From positions 2,314,091-2,378,090 of the forward strand of contig JACDOX010000030.1 of NCBI GenBank assembly GCA_014549065.1: a stretch of DNA of 64,000 nucleotides, given 5' to 3'. The DNA is from Cardinalis cardinalis (Eukaryota > Chordata > Aves > Passeriformes > Cardinalidae). Both the position numbers and the translations under genes were made by a program. Positions 25,901 to 37,900 of this stretch are shown in pieces; within the stretch, counting starts at the first letter, position 1, and every line of letters starts with the position of its first letter. The notes beneath the pieces are model-generated. The model did no database searches. It was not told the DNA's origin and saw only the letters and a list, made by a program, of their open reading frames with translations.

Positions 25901-28900
25901 AGTGGAGCAGCACACCTCAGCTTTGAGAGGCAGAAAATGCAGAAAAAACTAACTACTGTGACACACTGTTCAAGGGANTCCCTTCCTTCTCATATCTTTG
26001 ATCTCTCAGAAATATGAATTATTGATTTCAGCACTTGGGATCCTTCTTTAAAAATGCCATTAGACAGAATGATGCAGTCAAAGCCATATGTAACTTCTTC
26101 CTGAAGATTAAGAGAATGCCTTCTCCAAGAATCAGATAATGACCACAGTGCACACAAGGCTGCAGGAAGAATCCAAGAGTCCTGGTTCCCACCCCATACT
26201 CTACTGCTTAAACAGTATTTTCCACAAGAAATTGAGAACAGAAGATTTAAAGCATTCTGGCTGCAGCTCTACAAGCACAAATCCTGGTTAGAGTGGAAAG
26301 TAAAATCAGCTAACAGCAAAGCATTGCACAATTGAAAATCACAGCCAAGTCCTCATCTCTCAACCTCACAGTTGCATTTCCTTGATATTTAAGAGGTTAC
26401 TTTCATATGGGATGACTAAAGGAAAATATTTTGTGGAACAGAATTTGTAAAGTCAAGGTTACTGATCCCAGAACAGTCTCAAGCAAATCAAATGGGCTTC
26501 TAAGTGATCATCAGNTCCTGGAATACTACACCTCACAATGCCTGCAAGACTCCTTACAGTTTACAAAAAAGATTCCTTAAAACAAAAACTCCTGCAGCNG
26601 TTGACCATCATGGTAAAGTACCAAGGTCTCCAGTACATCTGCTCAAGTCCTTCTACCCCCAGTCTGCTTGGAAAAAGCTGCACAACCAGCAGTGGTCATT
26701 ACTAGTGATACATGTACACAGCTGCCTTACTCCATGCAATTTACCAACTGTCTTTTGTTGAAAAAAATATTCTCTTTAACTTCATTTGCTCATTTGCATT
26801 TAATTTTCATATTTAATTATCAACAGTAGGTGAGATTAAGTATTTTCTTAAAAGACAAGAAAAAAGGACATTGCAGTACTTTTTAAAAGAAACTATCAGC
26901 TCTAAGAGACACTATTTGAGCATGAATATTTGTTTTTGCTAAGTAAGAACTGTTTTGATCTCTTTGCTGCAGTTAATGGATACATGTCTGAGCAGGAAGG
27001 GGTGGGGGAGAGGGAGCAATCAAAACCAAAAGATAAACAGCCTGAAATTCTAACAGAGCCCTCAGAAAACCATTTATTTTTCAGAGGCAAATTATTTATC
27101 TTCTTGAAGTTACCTTTCACATGTGTAATATTAAGTGTGTAATTTCAACGTGCAATATTAAGTAAGCCATAAAAAACCTCTTCCAAATCTATTCCCCTCA
27201 TCAACTTCTACAAAAACCAACCATTGTTATGTTCCACTAATCTTTATGAAAGTACACAAAAAGGCTGAGTCTTGATACAAAGTTTGCTGAGATTTTCCCC
27301 GTGTAAAAATGGCAGGGCTGGAGACTCAGTTATCAGTGGAGATGCAGTTTGAAGTTAAGAACATGCAGGTTCAGGGTCCTGGAGGGAACATGCCCCAGTA
27401 ATCAGAGTAAAGAACTGCCAGGGCAGGCAGATTGCTCTGCCAGTGAATCCATTTAACAGTTCTACCCTAGCCTGTCTCTCCACTGAGACACTTCAGAAAA
27501 GGAAATCTCTGTTTTAATAATCCTAATGCTCTGGGCAGTTAAGAGGATGCATGAAAATGTTGCTCTTTAAAAAAACAGATTCTTTCAATTTGGCTATTAA
27601 TTAAAGGAAGGAGAGTATTAGATGGAATGGAGCAAGCCTGTGGGGATGTGATTGGGAAGTTGNCATCTTCCATCCCCAAGTCAGTGATGGGCCATGACCA
27701 CTGGGATGCTGCAGCACTGGCCTGATTTACTCTGGCTTCTGCTTCAAGTGGTCGTCAAAGCAAGTTCAGGCATGGTACATCATTATTATTTCATCAATTA
27801 AATGCACTATGCTCAGCTGGCAGCCAGTGAAGTCAGCTGTCACAGATGCAGCCAAATCCAGGTCAGAGGGGCTCTTTGTTCTTATTAAAAAAAAGCCACT
27901 GTGGAATGAGATGTTCCATACTAATCAAAACAGAAATCATGGAAAACCCAAAATCATAATAAATAGCAGAAGCTGACCAAGGGCAAAAAATAGCTTGCTT
28001 TTGTGTCTCTTGTTTTTTACTAGAAACACTTTATCTTCTTGGATTCAAGGAAACTTCCATTAGGCAAAAATTCAATACTCAGCACCAACTTCAGCAAAAT
28101 GCCCTTGTTGCAGAAAGCTCTGAAAAAATCCCAAGCATTTGAGGACTTTTTTTCTTCTCCAGAAATCTCATTGTTTTGTTTTGAATGCAGGAGACAAAGG
28201 AACAATACTGCCCAGTCTCTGGAATGCCCTCTAAACCTCCAAAGCCACTGCTCCCAGCAGCTTTTCTCTCCCAGGGTGCTGATGGAGGTGCAGTGACCTC
28301 AGCAAACACAAATCACAGGGGTTTTCTTCTCTGAAGCAGCCACCCACAAAATTCCTTTACAAGCCATGTCACCACAACCGAAGAGTGACTTGGACTCTGC
28401 TGCTGTTTTTAAAACACACCTTCCCTTGGCTCCCTAATCTGTTTGTAAACAACCCTGATCTTACAGATGTGNTGAGTCATCAGTACTGCCAGCTGTNNAA
28501 ATCACAGAGACTTTTTTAAGGAGTTTTGTGGATTTTGTATTTCAGTTCTGTTAGCTCGTACCATGATACCCTCATTTGTTCCAAGCCACTATATGCATGG
28601 CTTTATACAACATTGATTGTANGGGTGAGTGACAGATATGTTTTCTTTTCAATGGTTATCAGCTGACAAATAACAACCATTAATCTTGGCTGTCCATCTA
28701 AGACATAAGGATTTAGCTCCATTTTTTTTCAGAAACTTATATTGGGCAGCAGTTCAAAAAAGAAAAAGATGTATCCCTTCTGGAACGACAGCCAATGAAC
28801 TCCGATGCCATGCAGGAGGTGGAGNGCACAGTCAGCAACACTGAACTAAAAGCCCAACCACAGAGCTGACAGGGCTCCATTCCATCATGAGAAGCACAAA

Positions 28901-29404
28901 GACAGACCAGAGGCTCTGCTCAGCATTCCTGAGGAGCTTCCAGACTATNTTTTCCCCAAGCAGTAAGATAATTGATACTGAAAATGACAACAATCAATAA
29001 TGGTTGCAAACCTACTTACAAGCCATTCTCCATTCATACTGACCNGTCAGGATTATTAATAAAAGCGTAAGTGCTCTGGCTTAGCTCCCCTTTCAATCAA
29101 TAGATTACCAACTGTAACATGTTCTTTATCCTTTATGAAGAGCATATCCTTTTGTATAAGAACATATCCTTTTGCTCTTCATCCTTTATGAAGAACATGT
29201 CCTCCATGAGAGGTGGAATTGACTACCTACAGGAAAGGCGTGCCCACAAAANCCTGTGATACACTAGGAATCTCCCATGTTTAGAGGGAAAGTGGAGCAT
29301 GCTGTAACAACCTGGCTGGAAGCTTTTCCTTTCCTATGCAGGCATCTCAAAGCACTTGCACAGCACCACATTAAAGCAGAGCTCCACCACCCTCAGCANC
29401 AGAT
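22921..29404. other. Intronic DNA, little recognised
   Basis: About 6.5 kb of AT-rich intron. A C-run lies at 23998-24013. A small imperfect repeat cluster lies at 29129-29207, where TCCTTTATGAAGARCAT occurs twice and CATATCCTTTTG twice. No exon, RNA gene or named repeat is seen. Stretches with few Ns around 24700-25050 and 27700-27900 look single-copy. Confidence 0.35.
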
Positions 29405-29560
29405 GGGGACACAGTGCCCTCAGCCACTCCTCGTGTGGCCCCTCCAGGCCTTTCCCCATCTCTGTATCCTCCTTTGAGCATTCTCCATCTTTTTTATATT
29501 CTGGTGCCCAAAACTGCCCAACTGTANTCAAGGTGAGGCCACAGGAACAGGGCCTTCACT
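29405..29560 (-). mobile_element. CR1 LINE, internal 3' fragment, antisense
   Basis: Recognised by TATTCTGGTGCCCAAAACTG, CAAGGTGAGGCCACA and the GCCCCTCCAGGCCTTTCCCC block, all standard on the complement of CR1. The octamer end is missing, so this is an internal piece or an older, eroded insertion. The left edge is approximate. Confidence 0.75.
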
Positions 29561-29935
29561 CTGCCCTGAAGGAAGGGAAATGAGAGACAAATCTGTTGAG
29601 ATCCTTCTCNAAGAAAGAGACATGACAGATGTGAACCCCTGCAATCAATAGAATTGGCTTCCCCGAGCCTTGAATCTTGCCCATCCAGNGCAGTATCCCT
29701 TTTAAACTACAACTAATTATTCAGGAAAGGTATTAAAGAACATTGTGCTCAGGAAAATTTTGCTTTAAAACATGCTCTTTCCACTATGTTTATACAGGTA
29801 GAGCTTGTAGCATACACTGACTGCAAACTGCCCAGTGGAGAGACAGGACGATAAAAAGCCACACAGCACAATTGCCAGTCATGGTTTGCAGTGCCAAGCT
29901 GCNACTCCTTAAAAAAAGACTCCAGAANGCTCAAN

Positions 29936-31510
29936 TGTANTGGGTTGACTGTTGGCCAAACACCAGTGCACTCACAAAAATCANCTACTCATCCTCTTCT
30001 GCTCTAATTGAGCAGAGAAGGTATATAGATCTGTTAAAAATTGAGCTCATGGAGTGAGATAAGGATATTTTAAGGGCAACAACAAGCTCAAAACTTTAAA
30101 AAGAAAATAAAGAAAATTTTATCAAAATAATTAAAAGAAGCATGATAAGAATTAAAATAAGCCTTACACCACCTTTCCTTCCCCCAGCTCCTCTTTTTTT
30201 CCCCACCAACAATGTAAAGAGGTAAAACCTGGGATATGAATCAGTCACCACTTCTAAAAAGAAGTATTTCTTCAGTTCACTTAGGGAGAAGAGTCTCTCC
30301 TGCCATGCCACAGGAACAGTTTCTTGTGGCTTTAATTTCACGGCCAAACAGTCTGCCCAGCACCTGCTTGCACATGGAAACCCTCCCATGCTCTAGAATT
30401 CTTCCCACAATTACCAATCGTGGCTATTTTGGATTATGGGGTACAATTCCTAAGGATGAGCTGTTCTAATATAGAAGCAGAGTCCTCTTCTATCTCTGAA
30501 AGCAGAAGTTCTCTCTCTGTTCAAGTCAGACCATGGCTTTTTTAGCATCTACATTCTCCAGTTCTCATGGGCTGTGGGCGAATGCTGAATTCCCCGATGA
30601 ACTTTATGAATTACAGAAAAATAGTCTGGTGTATGCAGCCTTCATGATGGTTTGAAGAAGAATTTCAGCTCTGAGGCCCANAGTATCTCCTCTTCCTCCT
30701 CCTCCCTCTCTCCACTGACCTTGGTGTTTCCATGTTGTTCTCTGTTACTGATATTTTATGAAAAATCCCTTTGCTAGGATTTTTTTCTCCTGGGAAGATG
30801 AGAAGCCTCAGCTTCTCCATGTTTTGCTCCTCTAGAATGTANTCTGGAGATTGCTTATCCAAACATGTGAATTGTTATTAACTTATAGCAAATCACAGCC
30901 AGCTGTGTCAGACTCTCTGAGTCTGTCACAGGTTTTTATTATTCATTCTTTTCTAGCCTTCTGTCTGTATCCTTTCTCCTTCTACAGAATAGTTTTAGTA
31001 TATCATTAATATGATATAAGAATAAATCAATCTTCTAAAAACTTGAAGTCAAATTCTCATCTCTCACCTCATCCTGAAAACCTCACAACACCACAATTCT
31101 CCTCACATGTCTTCATTCTTTTTCTTTTCTCTGACTCGGGAGAGAATTGGTGTCTGTAGGTTCATCAGCTTTCAAGCTCTATTAAATGAAAAGACTNTAT
31201 ANAGTTCTGCAGTGCTGAAAANGTAAATCTCACCTGAGCTCTGCATGGGGGAATTCCTCTTGCTGTTGGTGCCATGATCCCTGCTCAGCCCTGGGGTAGC
31301 TCCTGGTGCTGATCCCAGCCATGTATCTCAGCTCACTAGGCTGCAGCCTGGGACTGCTGCCTCCAAGGCTAGAAAAAGGAACTTCCTACCACGTTTCCTT
31401 CTTAAATATGATTCACAGAGGTGTGTCCAGCCTTTTGATTGGCTTAGCTATCAGTTTCTCTGGGTCTGGATTGAAGGCACTTGAGACAGTAATTCATGTT
31501 GGGACTCAGG
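29936..31510 (+). mobile_element. Old ERVL-type LTR, interrupted by a younger LTR
   Basis: Begins TGTANTGGGTTGAC, the start of a common avian ERVL LTR, and follows its order: CTCATGGAGTGAGATAAGG (30047-30065), an A-rich stretch, the CCTTTCCTTCCCCCAGCTCC block (30171-30190), CACTGACCTTGGTGT (30713-30727) and, near its end, TTCTTAAATATGATTCACAG (31400-31419) with a TTGATTGGCTTAGC block. A family-1 solo LTR (30743-31096) is inserted in it; removing that leaves about 1.2 kb. The right edge is approximate and no retroviral genes follow. Divergence is high, so it is old. Confidence 0.72.
30743..31096 (+). mobile_element. Solo LTR, family 1, nested copy
   Basis: About 354 bp beginning TGTTACTGATATTTTATG and ending ACACCACAA, with a perfect 5-bp duplication TTCTC (30738-30742 and 31097-31101). 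It sits inside the older ERVL LTR: host sequence runs GTTG-TTCTC before it and TTCTC-CTCACATG after it, matching the uninterrupted form of that LTR. It is shorter than its two sister copies mainly because the middle (after GAAGCCTCAG) has deletions. Confidence 0.9.
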
Positions 31511-31639
31511 TGTTGATTATTTCTTATCAGTAAAACAGGCTCACTACTGTGAGCTCAGCAGCAAGGCATAAAATGGCCAACAGTCTCTTGTTACACAGTC
31601 TTCTAAGACTAAACTACCCAATTAAGAACTGATACCTGG

Positions 31640-31960
31640 ATTATTTTCCCTTTTATCCCAATAACTGATCCCACAGAGCCCCCAATGGGGACTTTTCTGC
31701 CCAATTACAAAATGCCACCCAAACCCAAGAAGAAGAAGGAAGAAGCATGAAGAAGAAACCCAGGATGACACCCTGTGCCCTCCATCTTGCTTCCATCCAC
31801 AACATACTGAAAATTCCAAAACCTGAATTTCTCACCAAGTGATACACCTACCCTACTCTCTATAATCTATTTCACACTTTTGTGGATTCCAGTCTATCTT
31901 GAAGTCTGGGAAACTTTCTCCATGAATGAGGGTCAAAGTCAGGGCACCCCAGAGCAGANA
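31640..31960 (-). mobile_element. Possible LTR fragment related to the 48.5 kb LTR
   Basis: Shares order and short blocks with 48283-48866: a GAAGAAG-rich stretch, CCTCCATCTTG, CCAAAA...C, TTTGTGG before a CAGTCTATC stretch, CTTTCTCCATGAATGAGGGTC versus TTTTCCATGAGTC, and a following GTCAAAGTCAG. Similarity is diffuse, so it is an old or distantly related copy. Boundaries are approximate. Confidence 0.4.
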
Positions 31961-34900
31961 GAGAAATATTCCCAGTGCCCTNGGTTTCCACATTAGCAGT
32001 GTGCCCACCCTCAGAGCCAACCTGCTGCTGGTCTTGCCAGGCATGGAGGAAGTTCCTAGTACTCCTCACAGAAAAATCACTTCTGTGNCTGATGTTTTCC
32101 NTCTTCACCAAAAATCAATTATTGCAGAACCAGTCCATCAAGGCTTTACTGGAGTTTCAGTACTGGCTTTTCACAACTGCAAATAACACAGTTCACTTTT
32201 CTTATTTTACAATTAATTTTATTATTCATACAAAAATTTACTCTTGCACTTGTCTAGAAGTCAGTTCCTTCTAAAAGTACGTCATTGTATTATTGTATTA
32301 ATTGTATATTATTGTGTTATAAATTAAGGTAACTTAGACTGTAAGATCTTGGAACTGGACACATGCTTTTTTGATCTGTATTTCTGTAAAAAGCAGGAGA
32401 AAGAATTTTGAGCTGTGACTGACATCCATAGGAATTGTCACAATTCCTAGGAAGTTACAGAAAGGAAGTAGTGATTTTGTGTTCCCATTGTCACTGCCAA
32501 TGCTGTCACAGCAGTTGCAGGTGGTACAACCTCTCCTGTGCATTCTAGCATGGTGTGTGACAGAAAATCAGGTCACCNTAATTCTGTCCTGAACTGATAG
32601 CACAAACACAAATATAAAAATAAGAAAGGACAAAAGCCCTCCTGTGTTTTGAAACAAACTAGGTCAATCAAAACTAGAGCTGCAAACAGGAAACTAGAAA
32701 TCCCAACTGGATGGCCAAGGCCAGACATTGCTTGAGTACAGAGTTAAATGTGGCTAAATGTTGCAATTCCATATTAAGACATACTTGATACGCTTCCAAA
32801 CTTTAATATTTTAACTCTATTTCTGTATATACATAATAGCTATTTCTGGGATAATTACAATCACCCTGTAATGTATTAGTGATTTTGANATAAGCACAAT
32901 ATTATAACATAAATGAACTTGAAGTGGAAAATACGAACAGAATTNATCTGCATGAACACACTGAATTTTGTGATATTTAAAAGACACCCTCAACCTCTAG
33001 CCTTAGTTAAGTAGCCATACACATGCACTCAAGATGGTAAAGGATAAAACAAGTATCTTGTCAGTGCCTCATTTGATTTGTGTGTAGAAAAAGAAATACC
33101 TACTGGCTCAGAGTTTAACTGGCTCCATTTTTTTCAAATCTCCCAACAAACTATGTAAATGATAGTCTCAAATTAGAATATTCTGCCTTTTGTCAAATTA
33201 TTCAAACTCTTCACATATTCTTTTTTAACATAAATGAATTGCCTAGTGCCCATTATTTTTGTTCAAAAGTAAAATGAAATTGAAACTCAATTTTAAAAAG
33301 AGCTTTTCCAAACTTTTNAAATAAGCACACATATAATATATGGAAATTGAAATATTGCATAATAAACATAGATCTGGAATAAAAATGCACACTAAATGTT
33401 CAACAAAATGGCTTCAAGGAAGCAACTTTTTCTCCTGTGTGAGGATACTCTGGTGACTACATTTAGTTAGGGACTTCTGTGGGTTTCCTGGGCAAATAAT
33501 GGCCTCCAATCCCAGTTATTCCTGATGAAAAGAAGACAAAGTCATAGGATGGCATTAAAGGCACATTATCTTTCAATACAGCCTGCTCCAAATGTGATTA
33601 TTACTTGTAGAACATCAGCTTTAACAAGAAATCCATTTGGAATCACTAGATTTGTTTCATTAGTGTTTGGTCTGGGCTAAGTCCTATGATTCCTGCATCC
33701 CTCTTGTTCTTAACTGCATCAGAAAGGCAGCTNTGGGAGAGGAGACCTGGGTGTTACAATCCCTGACAAAGAGCTTGGGTGATCCATGGGGCTCCATTAA
33801 TGCATGGGAAGAGCTTTCCTGAAGATGGGTCAAATTAAAGACTAATTCAAAAGTGCCTGTTACTTACCAGAGAAGTCTCTTGGATATAAAAAGGCACTTT
33901 AAAAACAAAAAANTCAAGAGCATTCATTTACCAGTCTTCCATATACTTATATAAATACATATTTTTAGTATTTTTGTAGTTATTTACACATTTTCAGGCA
34001 CATAATTTTGTTTACCAAGGAGCTCTCTCTACACATTCTGTTGCCCAGCACTGCAGTCAGCCTCCCTTAAGCACACCAGACAGGAATGGGGCATGACTGC
34101 AAAATCTGGGGCTGCTAAAACCCAAAGCTCTGCAGATCATCCTCACACCATGCTGCTGGCAGAATCTGAAGACAGTAACACAGCTATTACAATATTTCAG
34201 CCACTGAAACATACTTAGTTTCATCTCTTTCCAAAATCCAAAGGGCCAGTAGACACCACCCTGGGCTGAATGTTTCCCAGGTAAAGCCCAGACCAAGGTT
34301 TTGCAGCCGTGCACACAAAGGAAGACCTGAGAAGAGGAAGGAGCATCCAGGTGCTGACAGACTTGGCTNTAGCAGTAACTGCATAAAGAAAACCCTGCAT
34401 TAACAAGGCATTCAGAGTTCTGACAAAGAACCTGGAGCACCAGGAGAACTCTGACTAGACCATGCCACTTTGGGAAGTGGAGGATTTTTGGCTCTGGTTT
34501 ACTGAGTGACACCCATGGGTGCAATGGCACNAACCTTGCCAGCAAATTCATGGAGCTGGCCTCTGCTCACTTGACAGCAGAAATATCCTGAGTCTTACTG
34601 ACACAACTGAATTCCAAAAATAAAAGCCAGCCTGCATGGTTACATTTTGGAAAAAGACACAGGGTTTGGGATGGTTGCTGTTACTTCTCTGCTAAATTTT
34701 TACTTTAGCCAAAACAAAAAGACAAAATATAAAATGCAGCCATGACATGACAGTGTGGCTCTTACTTGCTCCCCTTTGCATCTGGCACCAGTTAAAGAAG
34801 CAGAACAGGAGCTGAGAGCCTCTTTGCTGCCAGTAAATAAAAGCACTGTCTATTGAGACAACCATCCTACATCAGGACTGCATTATTTTAATGAAACAAG

Positions 34901-37900
34901 ACTCACATAGAAAAAGTTGCCTAACAACTACACTCCTCCTCATGTCTCAGTGCTGCCTTAGAGCAGATGAAACTCTGAGAGAAGTTTAGAGGGTTTCACA
35001 TAGGATCCTCAAGCACTTTGTACACATTGCATCCAGCAAAGGGAGAGATGTATTCTGTGGGAACCCTGCAGGAAGGCAGGCGCCAGTGCTCCACTCCACA
35101 CTGACACCAGGGTTACTGTCACTTTAACAAGCTTCTACTACAGTGCTATTATCATTCAAAGCTCCTTATCATGCCAAGTGCAAATATTATGACTAGCTGA
35201 ACATCTAGAGTAATCACTGCTGTAACTGTGTACGTGTACTTGTGTTTAATATTGAGGGCTGTTGCTGTCACCAGGCTATGAAAACCAAGCTGGCATTAAC
35301 ATCAGCACTGAGGATTTGCATACAGCTGACAGGAGCAGAGCCTGGCACACTGCTGGGTGTGCACAAGGCAGCACTGCCAAGGGAATCTGACCACCATCTA
35401 GTGTCTGACCAACACCAGCCAGGACAGAGGGCTCCCCTGCCACTGTGACAGCCAATGGAGCAAAGAGGGGCACAGCAAACAGGCACTGAGCAAAACACTG
35501 CTGCCTCTGCTAAGCCAGAAATTGTCTTGTGGCTGCCCTCCTCTACAGAATCCAAGCTGAAGCTCCAACATGTCAAGTGGGAAGCAAGAAAGTTTTGAGG
35601 ATGGGTCCCTATAAGATGGCATCTACAACTAACACTGCCTGGGAAGATCTGAACCATACACAGCCAGCAGCTCAAAGGTGAAGTGCAGGTTTGTGTTTTC
35701 TTGGAAATTTCTACCAACTGGGCTTTGGTAGATTTTCATAGCATGAAAACTTCCAAGCTGTACTTAGTCACACAGACTGATACTGGTTCACCCTTGTGAG
35801 GTTACTCTGGACTCAAGGCAAGGGGTGCTGTGCTCGCTTCTGACACGAAGCTTCATCTTCCAGAGCGGCCAAGGGTTCCCACTGATATGAGCAGGGGAAA
35901 GTGCTGGGCATTCCTGAAAAACTCTCCATTGATTTCTCAGTGCCTCAACGTGTAAAATATTAATATCTTACTGCCTAGGAGACTGCAAAGTTCAGACAGA
36001 GTGGGAAAGGAGAAGAGGTACAGTAACTGCAGTGGCCCCCAACTATNTGTGTAACAAAAGCAGTGCAAAACTGTCCTAAACATGCAGAGCTCTTGTTATT
36101 ACTGTTCAAATGGTGAAGCATTGCAGAGGCTTGTGTCAAATTGATGGCAGAGTCAAATGCACCAACTTACATCAGGGACAAACCCACTGTCATTAACTAG
36201 GCTCTGCTCCCAAATGTGGATTTCTGCAGTTCCAGTTTCTTACAGAACAAAGGAAGCAGAATGTTCTGTCAACTAATACTTAGTAGGATCACAAAAAACT
36301 ATTTAATGGGCACATGATCACTTGGGGAACCCCNTCCATTACTGACAGCAGTGTGCTACTACAGCTACATGGATTTTCAGGAACTTGCTCTTTAGGAGGA
36401 AAAGGGTACACAGTGAAAGAGCTGGACTGGATCNGGGAGGAAGGAGCATGTGCACCCTGGGTATCTGTAACAGAATATGGGCTCTGCCACAGAAACACTT
36501 GTTTTTGCTGGATTGCTTCAATCTTGCTTTTCTCTGGTGCTAAATTCATCAATATGAATGGACAAAGTCAAGAGCCCTCATCAGCAGCACTAATTAATTT
36601 TTTTTTCAGATATAATAAATCCTAAATCAGATTTTTCAAATTGCTACTTGGATCACTTGTGCTGGCACCAAACAATCTGAATTATTCATAACAACGGTGC
36701 TAATCAAATTCTGAAAACCCTGGTGACCCCCTGCTCTTGCCTGATAACTGGGAAGCAGTACTAGAGAGGGCAGGAGGCTGCAAGATTAAAGTTAAAGAGG
36801 TTCAGGAGGAAATTGAAGCCAGTGATGCTTTATGTGGCTACATTGTGCTAAGAAAGTAAGCCAGCAGATAGGCTCTCCTACAAAAGGAGAGGGAATTTGC
36901 AGAAGTTTCGAGTGCACAACATCCAGAAAGGAATTGCTCAGGTGTAATATATAAAAACACAGTTATATTTTGCTAACATTTTTATATAGACAAGTCTTTG
37001 GGGTATGTAGTTGGATATTCACAGTGGTAAAACACAACTGTGTTATTTCCAATGACTTTGGGCACATAACTCTGAGTAGAGCAGTAACAAGTTCTAAAAA
37101 ACAATTACCATTGTTATATTCCCTATCCGTGAAGAGTAGCAAATGTCTACTCCAAGATGTAAGCTCAGGCACTTCTAGGGAATTTTTCATTTGTAAATGA
37201 ATAGATAAAGCTGCATTTCAGTTTCCTAATACAGCTGCACACAGGCACCATAGCATACCTGGCTGCACCCCTTTATGTCACTTGGTCTGTCACATCACAC
37301 AGGGTGACCTAGCAAAGGACATTGGGTATCAAACAACACTAGAAAGTTCAAGAGAAAAAAAACTGTCTCTTTTAAATACAGGCAACATTCCATTCCATCT
37401 AGAAGGGCACTTCAAATCAGAATTTCCTAACTATGACAGTAATTGAAATTCACCAGGGCAAGCAAGTATTATATAGTGAACACCACTAAGCATGTTTTAT
37501 ATAAAGATTAGATCTAACAAGACACTTGTCATATATTGCACAACCACCACATGATTTTTCAAAACAGACTTATTGAGGGTGACCAGCTGTGTGAGAGACA
37601 GTGTGACCTGTATTACTGTAGTTACAGAAACATTATCAGCTTCAAAAACCAGTGAAATTACTGTATCTATTATGGGTACAAATGGTGACCAACTTTGATA
37701 ACTAAACTACAGCAGCAAAGGGAAAACTGTTCCCTTTCTAAGTGAGCTTTGCTGTATATTTGACAGCAGCTTTTGTCTAGATGGGTTGAGAGTTTTGCTT
37801 TTGATTAGCTGTCACAGGCAACAGCTATCTGGGGTAGTTATGCTCATATCCATTTACTTCCTCTTGGCAAAAGAGTTAGAACCATCAGTGGGGATGCAGA

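Noticed and set aside
34057..34551. Minus-strand open frame of 164 codons
   Set aside because: Cys/Trp-rich, no known domain, contains Ns, no flanking splice or gene signals; likely chance.
35900..35990. Second MIR-like stretch (TCTCAGTGCCTCAAC, GTAAAATATTAATA)
   Set aside because: Only two short blocks agree; not enough to separate from chance.
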